Made by a program: the position numbers and the translations under genes
Notes under the pieces: model-generated
Databases searched by the model: none
Told to the model about the DNA's origin: nothing
The model's input: only the letters and a program-made list of their open reading frames with translations
Source of the DNA: Laburnicola sp. R22_1
Taxonomy: Eukaryota; Ascomycota; Dothideomycetes; Pleosporales; Didymosphaeriaceae
Direction of reading: 5' to 3'
Assembly (NCBI GenBank): GCA_014281115.1
Contig: JACONQ010000015.1
Coordinates: 1,426,001 to 1,490,000, forward strand
DNA: 64,000 nt
Shown: positions 46,395-57,947 of the stretch, piece after piece
How the letters are laid out: each line of letters starts with the position of its first letter
Position numbering within the stretch: position 1 is the stretch's first letter

Positions 46395-46568
46395 TAGACT
46401 TAATATAACCTAGTTTGTGTAACCCTAACCTAACCTATGGCCTATACGACTCTAACCTAATCTATACCTATTACTAGCATAAAATCTATAGGTAGAGGTT
46501 AGGTTAGAGTTAGGGTCTTACATAAGGGAACCTAACTCCAACCTAATCTATACTTATTTGCCAGCCTA

Positions 46569-49248
46569 GAGTAGACTAAATAAAGCTACTTAGTAAGATT
46601 AGCGCTAGGAAATTTTAGTGTCTAGATTTTCTAAGTGTTAGAGTAGTTTATTAGAGGCGTCTATTATATAGGTAGTTATCGCATTGTTTACTTAGTATTA
46701 ATTACTCTTTTTAACTACATTTTTTTAATTTAAGTCTATATAGGTTAGGATAGAAAGGCCGCTCTAGTCTAGCGCCTAAAAATGCAATATACTTCTAGTC
46801 TCCACTAATATAATAGTAGTTACTATGCACTTACCTTACTATCTATAAGCGCTCTAGTACCTATTAAAATTTACTTAAAGTATATATTAAAAACTAACTC
46901 TTACTTTCTTACTATTATTAGTAACTGCGCCGCTTACGTGTTATACTTATCTAACGCTATAATAACTATAAAGATCTAACGTATTTACGTAACACTCTTC
47001 TCCTCTAATAACTTATTATTAAATATCTTTATCTTCTCTTTCCTCTTAATTTTACTCTTTTTTAAGGTTATTACTATCTTTCTAACTAGTAGTAATATAA
47101 AGTACTATAGTAGAAACTCTATATATCTATTATTACTACGCCTATAGTTACTAATTTATTACTAGCCTAACTAGTATACTAAAACCGCCTTATATAGAGT
47201 AAGGTATACCTTTTACTTCCTATTAATAATACTCTAGATAGAGTAGTATTCTAGTATAGATCTAGCAATATTAGTAAGTAGATAGATTTTTAGAGTGTAC
47301 TTTTAGGCGGCGTTAGCATTAGTATTAGTATTAGCACTAGGGCCTAAAAGGATAGTAAGAAATAGAGTAGTAAAAGTCTTCTTAAGGTTAACTTTAATTT
47401 AATAATAGAGTACTAGTATACCTATAGTATATAAGGTCCTACCTAGTATATATCTTATAAGTAGTATATAAACTTACTAATATAATAGCTATTACTTCTT
47501 GTAATCTTTAAGAATAATAGTAGAGAAGAGAGATAATAGTTATAGTATTATAGCGCTAGCGCTATTTTATACCTCTTCCCTACTCTAAACTATAGTATAG
47601 TAATATAGTCTTATTATATTTTATATGTAGATTTTTTTTAGTTAAAATAGGCGCGCTAAGCTTGCTTAGCGAGCTTAGGCTAATGCGCTAACCCCTTTTT
47701 ATTAATACTACCTTAAAACGCTTTTTTTATGTTAATAACAGTAGGAGGGATAACCGCTATTATTATAATATTTTTATTAGAAACCCCTTAGTCGTAGAAA
47801 AATAAACTATATAGGTAGTAAGAAATAATAATAAAAATACCTAAAAGGTTAATACTTAGACTTAGTAAAGTACCTAAATTTAGCAGGTCTAAGTATCTTA
47901 TAAGTGTAAGCTAGTGCGCTTAATAAGTAAGATAGGGTGCCTTATAAAAAAAAGTAAAAGTATTACTTATATAAAATCTTTGTAAATAGCGCTACGGCGC
48001 CTCTAGAGCCTAATTCTAATTTCTCTTACTTAGTGCCTTTAGCCCTTATAGTGTAACACTAGTTAGGTGTTATAGACAAATTAGTCTTTAGAGATAATAT
48101 AATTGTTGTTTATTATTATTTACTATTATTTAGAGATATTTAAGGCGGCTTCTTAATAGACTAAAAAGATCTCTTTTAGTAAATATAGGTGTAACCTATT
48201 AAACTAGAGTATAAAGTCTTATAGAAATAACTAATAGGACTTTATACTACTTATACTATAACTAGTAGCTAGTAGACGTAGAATTCTAGCCTTTTTAAAT
48301 AGGCCTTAGTAGTATTTTAATTCTACTAATATAAAGTAGTGCTACTACTTCTATAACTTAGAGTAATCTCCTTTAATAAACTATAGTAGTGTAACCTATT
48401 AAACTAGTCTCTTATAGGGATAACTAACTAGAAGTAGCCTTGTTTAATAGATCTTAGTATAGTATAATAGCTACCTAGTACTAAAGTAACTAATAAACCT
48501 CTAGCTTAACCTAGTAAGTAATAGCCTAATCTACCTTAGCGTAATATAATAACTGCCTAGCACTAAAGTAACTAATAAACTTCTAGTCTAACCTAGTAAG
48601 CAATTGCCTAACTTACTTTAGCATAGTATAGCAACTGGCTAGCACTAAAGTAACTAATAAACTTCTAGCCTAACCTAGTAAGTAATAGCCTAACCTACCT
48701 TAGCGTAGTATAATAACTATCTAAAACTTCTAGCCTAATCTAGTAAGCTTAGCGTAGTGTAATAGCTACCTAGCACTTAAGTAACTAATATACTTCTAGC
48801 CTAACCTAGTAAGCTAAAACTTCTACTAATTTAACTACCTATAGATAGTATTTTAAGAAAGGAGTAGATATTATATTACTACTTATAGCTAAATAAAAAT
48901 AGTTAGTCTTAGAATAATATAAGGACGGTATACAGTCTTATAGGGCTAACCTATTAGGAATAGCTAGAAAAGTTAAAAGAGCTAGTTAAATTAATACTAT
49001 TCTAAGATAGTGGATATAAAAAAGATATAGGGGGCCTTTTTTTATATAGAAGATAGCATAGGACATAGGGCTACGCTAACTACTATACTAACACTAACTA
49101 AAAAGACGCCTTTAAAAAGGTAAAAGGCGTAAATAGAGGAAAATAGAGTGTAAAAAAAAGGTAATAGGATATACTTAGTAGAAAGGCTAGTAAGTAAAAG
49201 AAAGGTAATAGGGCGTGCTTAGTAAGGAGGCTAGTAAGTACTGTTACA
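46569..49248 (-). mobile_element. Second half of the hAT-split 278-bp-LTR retroelement
   Basis: Continues from 33638. Contains a nested repeat (about 46680-47820) shared with 27050-27660, a tandem-repeat leader at about 48440-48815 and an LTR at 48918-49248. The LTR ends in an unmutated CTGTTACA, which gives the original terminus of this family. It is 331 bp rather than 278 because of an internal duplication near 49170-49240. Confidence 0.65.
48918..49248 (-). repeat. LTR copy B (331 bp, internal duplication)
   Basis: Homologous to the 278-bp LTRs. A segment with GGTAATAGG and AGGCTAGTAAGTA is repeated twice near the outer end. Confidence 0.7.
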
Positions 49249-50489
49249 CAAAGTACCCTAAGTGGTACTTTGCTAAGTTAGAATCTCTAGCTAAGATATA
49301 GTAATAGTAAAGTTATAGAGTTTTTATAGAAACTAGTATTATTATTATTATTTTTATAGCTTAGTCTTGCTATCTTATTTACTATATATAATAGGTTTGT
49401 CTTCTAGTAAGTATATAATTTAAATTAGAAGTTAAGAGTTAAAATTATAAGCTATAAGTATAGTAGAGTATTATAGTTAGTTATAGTAGGTAATTTTGTG
49501 TAAGACGTAGCGACTACAGCCTATACGCAACTATAAAATATAGAACCTATATAAGGTGTAAAACTTTAAAGCTTTATATAATAATATTAGACTTTCTAGG
49601 CTTCTACTAAAGTAGGTAAGACTTATTAGTATTACTATAAGGTCTTAAGACTTTTAACTACGCAAAGTAAGCGCGCCTAAGAACTAGAATTGCTGCTATA
49701 CTATACTAAAGTAATTTACAAGGAATATAGATTTTACTAACTTAACTTATAACTATATTTTAGGCTATAAGTTATATACTATTATTATAAAGATCTTGTG
49801 TATTTATTTACTATTATTATAGAGGTTCTTTTACTATCCTTATAAAGGTCTTATATATTTATCTACTATTATTATAGAGGTTCTATATATTATAACTATA
49901 TACTATTATTATAGAGGTCTTATATATCTATTAACTATTATTATAGAGGTCTTATGTATCTATTTACTATTATTATAGAGGTACTATATATTATAGATAA
50001 TAGAGAAGATATTATAGTTAGAGATATTACTATTATTAGATTTTGGTAATAATATTAACGTTGTTTTATCTATTATTAGTAAGGTGAGTAGGATTATAAT
50101 AATTTATAATAACTTATAATAAGTTTAATAATTATAACTATAGGTAACTTATCTAAGTAAGCTAGGCTTATTATTATTATAATAACTAAATTTGCTTATT
50201 AATAAGCTATTCTAATAATTACTACAATAGCTACTATATATATATAGCGTTATTTTATCTATCTAGGGGTAGGACGATAAAGGCTTTTATCTTAAATAAT
50301 ATAATAGAAAAAGCAGAGTCCTCTGCTTAGTAATTAAAAAAGGTGTAAAAAGGTAATTATAAAAAAGTGCGTTTGAACTACTAGTACTATATAGTATATA
50401 ATATACTATTAAGATTTTATATTTTATATTATTATATATTATATTATATATAGCGTTAATTAAATCTACCTAGAAGTAGAATAATAAAG
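49249..50489. other. Degenerate sequence with tandem repeats and outer-hAT fragment
   Basis: Bases 49780-50000 carry about five units of 36-40 bp containing TACTATTATTATAGAGGT. Bases 50245-50455 match, in inverted orientation, the left subterminal part of the island (23150-23275) followed by the flank of the AT satellite (23640-23695). The same segment begins again at about 50450. Confidence 0.55.
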
Positions 50490-50494
50490 GCTTT

Positions 50495-53400
50495 TGTAAG
50501 GGCGATACACGGCCTTATAGGGCAAACCTCTTAGGGATAGCTAGTATAGTTAAAAGAGATAACTAAATTGAGACTATACTAAGATGGGGAATAAGAAAGG
50601 GACCTAGAAGGCCCTTACTTATATAGTAGGCGGCGTAGAGTATAGGCCTACGCTAACTACGCACTAACACTAACTAGAAAAGGCGCCTTCTATAAGGTAA
50701 AAGGCGCTATTAGGGTATAAAAGAAAAGGTAATAGTAAATAACTAGTAGAAAGGCAGCTATAAATTGTTATATAACTCCCCTTTTAAGACCTAAAAATAG
50801 AAAGGACAGTACGTAGAAATAGTGTGTTTTGGCGGATTTTTAATATAACTAGCACTATTTTAGGGTTAAAGAGGACTAGAGTAGGGGCAATAGGCCCCTA
50901 CAGTTTTAGCGGTAGCCGCGGTTTTTAATTTAGGTGCTATTTAGTAAAAATATTAAGAAAAGTTATTAGGAGTAAATTAGTTAATTAGTAAAAAAAACGT
51001 AATAGAAACCACATCTTAGTGTTTAGCGTTTTACTAATAGAGTGTATTCTTAGCTCTAACACTATATAAAAATATAATTAGCCAAAAAAAATTTAGTTAG
51101 TTTATTGCGCACTAGCGTAATTATATTATATAAGGTTTATTAGTACTATAAAAAAGCGTTTTAAAAAATGTGTTAACCTAACTATATAGTTTTTAATTAG
51201 GGCAGAGCGGCTTTTAAAGCTATAGGAGCTGCTAGCGTAGTAGAGTAGAGGTGCTAAAAGGTGCTCTGTGCGCGCAATAGTTAGGAAGCTACTAGATTAG
51301 TAGTAAGCTGGCTAAAGAGAGGATAGCTAGGGGCAAGAGTGCCTTTAGCGATAGGTGCCTACGCGTAGTAGGCTGGCTAGGGAGCTGCTTAACTAGTAGT
51401 AAACTAGACCACCTATTTTAATAGCTTAGGGTGCCCCTAGAGTTAGAACAAGTTAGGTAACTAGTAGATTAGAGTAAGGGCTAATAGTTAGGGGGCAGCT
51501 CCTAATTATTAGCGTTCTAGGAGATTTTATTAGGCAGTTTACTATTAGATTTATTATCTAAGTATTTTTTTATAGAACGTTAGACTTAGAGTTAATTAGA
51601 TTAGTAAATTTAGGGTTGTTATTAGAAAGGTTATTGTAATAGGCGGGCTCTTTATCTTCTAATCTGCTATTATAATAGGTGGCATTATTGTCTTTTAGGC
51701 TATTACTATAGTAAGTAATACTAAGTTTATAAAAATTATTCTTATTAAGCGCCTCTTCTGTAGTGTAATTATTATAGTTCTTACTAAGTTAGGCGTCTTC
51801 TTAACTAAAGTAATTAGGCTTAGGTTCTGCTTTAGAGTTTTTATTATTAGAAGAAATAGTTAGAGTTGCCTAATATGTGTTAATTTTAGCACCCTTAGGG
51901 GGATAATAGTATAGAGTTATTAGATTTAGAGGCTTTAAAGGCTGGCTACTAGCGAGTTTAGGACAAAAGTAGGATTGTAATAGGGATGTTTAACTATAAT
52001 TTATTAATAAGCTATACTAGAAGGTAGTTAGGTAATATTAATAGCCTAGTAATTAGTTGCCTAGCTAAATATTTAATAGGTAGTAAGTAAGGGCTAGGGT
52101 GATTATGGCGAAGAAAGTGGGTTCCCACAACTAGTGCTACCCTAGTTTAAATATAAGCTTAACTAAGATCTAAGGTAGTAAAAGATTAGAGCGGACTAGA
52201 TAGAGTTACTTAGTAAGGTTAGCGCTAGGGCGACCTAGTATCTAGGTTTTTTAAGTGGCTAAGTAGTTTATAAGGAACGTTTATTGCGAAGAAAGTAAGA
52301 AAAAATAAAAAGAAATATCTAAAAGGTTAATAGTTGGGCGCGGCAGAGTACCTAGATTTAGTAGGTCTAGGTATCTTATAAGTGCAAAATAGCGCACTTA
52401 GTAAGTAAGGTAGGGCGCCTTATAGAGAGGGTAAAAGTATTACTTATATAAAATCTTTACAAATAGCGCTGCAGCGCCACTAGAGCCTAATTTTAACTTT
52501 TCTTACTTAGTGCCTTTGGCCCTTATAGTAATAGCGCTAAAAGGTAGTTATTAGGCAAGTTAGCTCTATAGGGTATAGCGTAATAGTTATTATTTAGTGG
52601 TTATTATTTGTTTTTTAGAAACTTTCTACCTAATTAGGTAAGTAATCTCTCTAAGTAGACCTTAGTATAGTATAATAATACTGCCTAGCACTAAAGTAAC
52701 TAATAAACTTCTAGTCTAATCTAGTAAGTAATAGCCTAACCTATCTTAGCGTAGTGTAGCAATACTATCTGGCACTAAAGTAACTAACTAACTTCTAGCC
52801 TAATCTAGTAAGCAATAGCCTAACCCACCTTAGCGTAGTGTAGTAATACTATCTAGTACTAAAGTAACTAATAAACTTCTAGCCTAACCTAGTAAGTAAT
52901 AGCCTAACCTACCTTAGCATAGTGTAGTAATACTACCTAGCACTAAAGTAACTAATAAACTTCTGGCCTAACCTAGTAAGCAATAGCCTAACCTACCTTA
53001 GCGTAGTGTAGTAATACTACCTAGCACTAAAGTGACTAATAAACTTCTAGCCTAACCTAGTAAGCAATAGTCTAACCCACCTTAGTATAGTATAACAATT
53101 CTGCCTGGCACTAAAGTAACTAACACGCTTCTAGCCTAACCTAGTAAGCTAAAACTTCTACTAATTTAACTGCCTACGGGTAGTGTCTTAAGGAAAGAGT
53201 AGATATTATATTACTATCTATGGCTAAATAAATTTAATCTTAGTATAATATAAGGGCGGTATACGGCCTTATAGGGCAAACCTCTTAGAGACATCTAGTA
53301 TATTTAAAAGAGATAACTAAATTAAGACTATACTAAGATAGAAAATAAGAAAGAGACCTAGGGGGCCCTTACTTATATAGTAGACGGCGTAGGGCACAGA

Positions 53401-53526
53401 CCCACACTAATCACGCGCTAATACTAACTAGGAAAGGCGTCTTCTATAAGGTAAAAGGCGCTATTAGAGTATAAAAGGAAAGGTAATAGTAAATAACTAG
53501 TAGAAAGGTAGCCACGAACTATTATA
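50495..53526 (-). mobile_element. LTR retroelement with 278-bp LTRs, copy 1 (minus sense)
   Basis: LTRs at 50495-50772 and 53249-53526. Target duplication GCTTT at 50490-50494 and 53527-53531. In the minus direction a purine tract (AAAAGGGGAG) directly precedes the LTR at 50772, fixing orientation. Leader tandem repeats of about 85 bp (52660-53150) follow the 5' LTR. Only 3.0 kb long with no recognisable polymerase, so a non-autonomous (LARD-like) derivative. Confidence 0.82.
52660..53150. repeat. Leader tandem repeats of about 85 bp (copy 1)
   Basis: Five to six units containing GCACTAAAGTAACTAATAAA, CTTCTAGCCTAACCTAGTAA and ACCTTAGCGTAGTGTAG variants. Confidence 0.85.
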
Positions 53527-53602
53527 GCTTTTATCTTAAATAATATAATAATAAAAGTAAATTCCCCTACTTAGTAATTAAAAAGAGTGTAAAAAAGATA
53601 AT

Positions 53603-56515
53603 TATAACAGTTTGTAGCTGTCTTTCTACTAGTTATTTACTATTACCTTTTCTTTTATACCCTAATAGCGCCTTTTACCTTATAGAAGACGCCTTTTCTA
53701 GTTAGTATTAGTGTGTAGTTAGCGTGGGCCTATGCCCTACGCCGCCTACTATATAAGTAAGGGCCTCCTAGGTCCCTTTCTTATTCCCCATCTTAGTATA
53801 GTCTTAATTTAGTTATCTCTTTTAACTATACTAGCTGTTTCTAAGAGGTTTACCCTATTAGGCCATATACCGTCCTTATATTATACTAAGATTAAATTTA
53901 TTTAACTATAGATAGTAATATAATATTTACTTCTTCCTTAAGATACTACTTATAGGCAGTTAAATTAGTAGAAGTTTTAGCTTACTAGGTTAGGCTAGAA
54001 GCATATTAGTTACTTTAGTGCTAGGCAGGATTGTTACACTACGCTAAGGTAGATTAGACTATTACTTACTAGGTTAGGCTAGAAGTTTATTAGTTACTTT
54101 AGTGCTAGGCAGTATTACTACACTACGCTAAGGTAGGTTAGGCTATTGCTTACTAGATTAGGCTAGAAGTTAGTTAGTTACTTTAGTGCTAGGTAGTATT
54201 GCTATACTATGCTAAGATAGATTAGGCTATTACTTACTAGATTAGACTAGAAGTTTATTAGTTACTTTAGTGCTAGGCAATATTATTATACTACACTAAG
54301 GCCTACTTAAAGAAATCGCTTACCTAATTAGGCAGGGAGTTTCTAAAAAACAAACAATAATTACTAAATAATAACTATTACGCCACACCCTATAGAGTTA
54401 ACTTGCCTAATAACTACCTTTTAGCGCTATTACTGTAAGGGCCAAAGGCACTAAGTAAGAAGAGTTAAAATTAGACTCTAGAGACGCTATAGTACTATCT
54501 GCGAAGATTTTACATAAGTAATACTTTTACTCTCTCTATAAGGCGCTCTACCTTACTTACTAAGTGCGCCATCTCGCACTTATAAGATACCTAGACCCAC
54601 TAAATCTAAATACTCTACCGCGCCTAACTATTAACCTCTTAGGTATTTTTTCTTATTTTTTTCTTACTTTCTTTATAATAGACGGCCCTTATAAACTACT
54701 TAGCCACTTAAAAAATTTAAACACTAGATCGTCCTAGCGCTAACCTTACTAAGTGGCTCTATTTAGTCTGCTCTAATCTTTCGCTACTCTACCTTACTAA
54801 GTAGCCTTACACACTCTACCTTAATCTTTTACTACCTTAAATCTTAGTTAAGCTTATATTTAAACTAGAGTAGTACTAGTTATAAGAATCCACCCCCTTT
54901 ACTATAACTACTCTAGTCCTTACTTACTACCTATTAAATATTTAGCTAGGCAACTAATTACTAGGCTATTAATATTGCCTAGCTACCTTCTAGTACAGCT
55001 TATTAATAAATTATAGTTAAATGTTCCTATTATAACTCTACTTTCGCCCTAAACTTATTAGCAGCTAGCCTTTAAGGCCTCTAAATTTAATAACTCTATA
55101 CTATTATCCCCTAAGAGTGCCAAAATTAACGCATATTAGGCGACTCTAACTACTTCTTCTAATAATAAAAACTCTAAAGCGAAACCTAAGCCAAATTGCT
55201 TTAGTTAAAAAGACGCCTAATCTAGTAAGGACTATAATAATTACACTAGAAAAGAGACGCTTAATAAGAATAATCTTTATAAACTTAGTGTTACTTACTA
55301 TAGTACTGGCCTAGAAGATAATAACGCCGCCTATTATAGCGATAGATTAGAAGACAAAAAGCCTGCCTATTATAATAACCTCCCTAATAATAATCCTAAA
55401 TTTATTAACCTAATTAACCCTAAGTCTAACTCTCTATAGGAAGAATACTTAGGCGATAAATTTAATAGTAAACCGCCTAATAAAATCTTCTAAAACGCTA
55501 ACAATTAGAAGCTACCCCCTAACTATTAGCCCTTACTCTAATCTACTAGTTACCTAACTTATTCTACCTCTAAGGGCACCCTAAGCTATTAAAATAGGTA
55601 GTCTAGTTTATTACTAGTTAAGCAGCTCCCTAGCCAGCCTACTACGCGTAGGCACCTATCGCTAAAGACACTCTTACTCCTAGCTATTTTCTCTCTAGCT
55701 AGCTTACTACTAATCTAGCAGCTCCCTAACTATTACGCGCGTAGGGCACCTTTTAGCACCTCTACCCTACTACGCTAGCAGCCTCTATAGCTTTAAAAGC
55801 TACTCTACCCTAATTAAAAACTATATAGTTAGGTTAACACATTTTTTAAAACGCTTTTCTATAGTACTAAGAAACCTTATATAATATAATTGCGCTAGCG
55901 CGTAATAAACTAACTAGAATTTTTTTTGGCTAATTATATTTTTATATAGTATTAGAGCTAAGAATATACTCTATTAGTAAAATGCCAAACATTGCAATAT
56001 AGTTTCTATCGCGTTTTTTCTACTAATCTACTAATTTACCCCTAATAACTTTCCTTAATATTTTCACTAAATAGTACCCAATTAAAAACTAAGGCCACCG
56101 CTAGAACTATAGGGGCCCATTACTCCTACTCTAGCCCTCTTTAGTCCTAAAATAGTGCTGGTTACGTTAAAAATCCGCCAAAACACACTATTTTTACGTA
56201 CTTTTCTTTCTATTTTTAGGCCTTAAAAGGGAGATTATATAACAGTTTATAACTACCTTCCTACTAGTTATTTACTATTACCTTTTCTTTTACACCCTAA
56301 TGGCGCCTTTTATCTTATAGAAGGCGCCTTTCCTAGTTAGTATTAGCGCGTAGTTAGTGTGGGCCTATGCCCTACGCCGCCCACTATATAAGTAAGGGCC
56401 CCCTAGATCCCTTTCTTATCCCCTATCTTAGTATAGTCTTAATTTAGTTATCTCTATTAACTATACTAGCTATCCCTAAGAGGTTTGCCCTATAAGGCCG
56501 TGTACCGCCCTTATA
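53603..56515 (+). mobile_element. LTR retroelement with 278-bp LTRs, copy 2 (plus sense)
   Basis: LTRs at 53603-53880 and 56238-56515. Flanks ATAAT (53598-53602) and GTAAT (56516-56520) are a 5-bp target duplication with one RIP-type G-to-A change. The polypurine tract AAAAGGGAG precedes the 3' LTR at about 56226. Leader repeats at 53950-54300 mirror those of copy 1. A plus-strand Gag-like frame is comparatively open at about 54960-55600, with few RIP stops. Inverted relative to copy 1 and only 76 bp from it. Confidence 0.82.
53950..54300. repeat. Leader tandem repeats of about 85 bp (copy 2)
   Basis: About four units, the reverse complement of the array at 52660-53150. Confidence 0.85.
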
Positions 56516-57726
56516 GTAATTATAAAAAAAGCACATTTAAACTTACTAAGTAAGTCTTAGCGTAGAGACTCCTATAAGTAATTTTTTTATAAAGAGGGTA
56601 CTTAGAACTTTAGTAGGGGAGAGATAAAACTTTAGCACTATCACGTTATAATTATTCTCTCTTCTTCTTTACTATCCTAATTATTATAAATAATATAAGT
56701 TAATATATTAATAGATATATACTATTTCTTATAAGTAAGATAAGAGTAATATATACTAAATATACTATTACTCTATAACTATATTAAGGTTATCCTTAAT
56801 AAATCTTCTACTATCTCTCTATAGCTACACCCTACTATCTATATAGACATTAATATTATTATTAAAAAAGTACTTACTATTACTAAAAAGTATATACTAA
56901 AAATTTACACTATTACTATTAAGGTAGCTATTAAAGTAACTATATTAGAGTTCTATTTTATTTATAAGCTTGTTTAGTGTAATAAATAAATATACTTAAC
57001 TATTTATAAGGCTATTCTTATATACTAATTAGGCTAGTAACTAGTCTAGTTTATAAAAAATAGTAAGACTATATTTCTACTCTAGTAAACGTAATTACTT
57101 CTTATTAGTACTAGAATTCTCTAGTAGAAGACGCAAAAAAGAATAATAAAATCTTTATTAATAAGCTCTAGTGTAGTAAAAGTATTATATAAATCTATAA
57201 GATTCTTCTAGTTATTATTACTATTATTACTATTAAATTAGCTTATTAAAATAAGTACGCTATATTGTAGCGTAAGCGTAAATAACTAATAATAGTAGTA
57301 GTAATAAGCTAGATATATTATATATAGTATAAGTAGACCTTATATTAGAACTAAAATCTTATAAGTATTAGAGGGTATAAGTAAGCTTAAACTATTATTA
57401 CGTTATTAAGGTGTTTAAGATTAGTTTTTAATTAGAATTAGGTGCTATATATAGTAGTATATAATAACCTTCTATTTTAATCTACTTTAACTTAAACTAA
57501 AAAAGGTTAAAAAAGGTATTTAGTAAGCTAATAGTTATATTATATATTATTTATTTTTAAACTTACTAGCTTTAAACCTAAATTATAAAAATATAATTTT
57601 TATTAAATTCTATTATTTTACTTATAAGTAAAATAAGCGTTACTTAGTTAACTTATTATTTACTTGCTTACCTATTACTCACTTATTCGCTTAGCGATCG
57701 CTCATCTTACTCATCCCCCATCACTG
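56516..57726. other. Right part of the outer hAT element
   Basis: Begins with the continuation of the subterminal hAT repeat interrupted by the two LTR elements (TATAAAAAAAGCACATTTAA, compare 50340-50370). The rest is RIP-degraded and uncharacterised until the terminal region at 57580-57726, which mirrors the left end of the island. Confidence 0.5.
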
Positions 57727-57734
57727 TTTGTCTG
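57727..57734 (+). repeat. 8-bp target-site duplication, right (TTTGTCTG)
   Basis: Identical to 22981-22988. Normal-composition sequence resumes immediately after it, 221 bp before the CHZ1 start codon. Confidence 0.85.
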
Positions 57735-57947
57735 GTTGCTGCGGTGATATGGGAGACTAGCCGCTTTTAGTCTAGCTCTGGACGCTAGCCATGTGCTCGA
57801 TGCGGGTCGCGCCTTCTTGCGATGCTTCAGCTTCCTCTTTTCCCCATCATCGCAAAGCAACAGCTCGCCAACGTCTCGATTACACCAGCTTTCCTCGCTA
57901 CCAACGCTTCAATTCCAAACAGCTACTACCCAGACCACCCAATTAAC

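Larger units (their letters stand above)
33639..46568 (-). mobile_element. 12.9-kb hAT element carrying a nested Gypsy element
   Basis: Ends TAGGCTGGTAAAT and ATTTGCCAGCCTA (RIP-changed CAGGCTGGCAAAT and complement). The 8-bp duplication GAGTAGAC is at 33631-33638 and 46569-46576. Terminal regions (about 33639-33835 and 46395-46568) contain GGTTAGG-rich sequence shared with the smaller element at 24294. Without the Gypsy insertion the element is about 5.7 kb, enough for an autonomous hAT, and minus-strand transposase remnants are visible. Confidence 0.78.
22989..57726. mobile_element. 34.7-kb RIP-degraded island bounded by hAT-type termini
   Basis: Left end CAGTGATGGGGGA (22989-23001) and right end its exact reverse complement (57714-57726). 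Further inward, about 70 bp again match in inverted orientation (23066-23136 against 57580-57650), differing only by C/T-type changes. The termini begin CAGTG and are flanked by the perfect 8-bp duplication TTTGTCTG, as hAT elements are. The interior is extremely AT- and TpA-rich, with almost no intact codons. It consists of nested, RIP-mutated transposons described below. Most of the 34.7 kb is therefore later insertion into an original hAT copy. Confidence 0.8.

Noticed and set aside
24294..46568. Mutator-like elements with 10-12 bp duplications
   Set aside because: Shifting the ends to TAGGCTGG/CCAGCCTA (RIP-changed CAGG...CCTG) gives exact 8-bp duplications in both elements, and hAT transposase motifs lie inside the larger one.
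22989..57726. Island interpreted as a Starship-type giant element
   Set aside because: No tyrosine-recombinase captain or cargo genes seen; ends are inverted repeats with an 8-bp duplication, which fits hAT instead.
22989..57726. Island interpreted as mitochondrial DNA insertion or centromere
   Set aside because: AT-richness is explained by RIP-mutated transposons with identifiable ends; no mitochondrial genes were recognised and centromeric function cannot be read from sequence.
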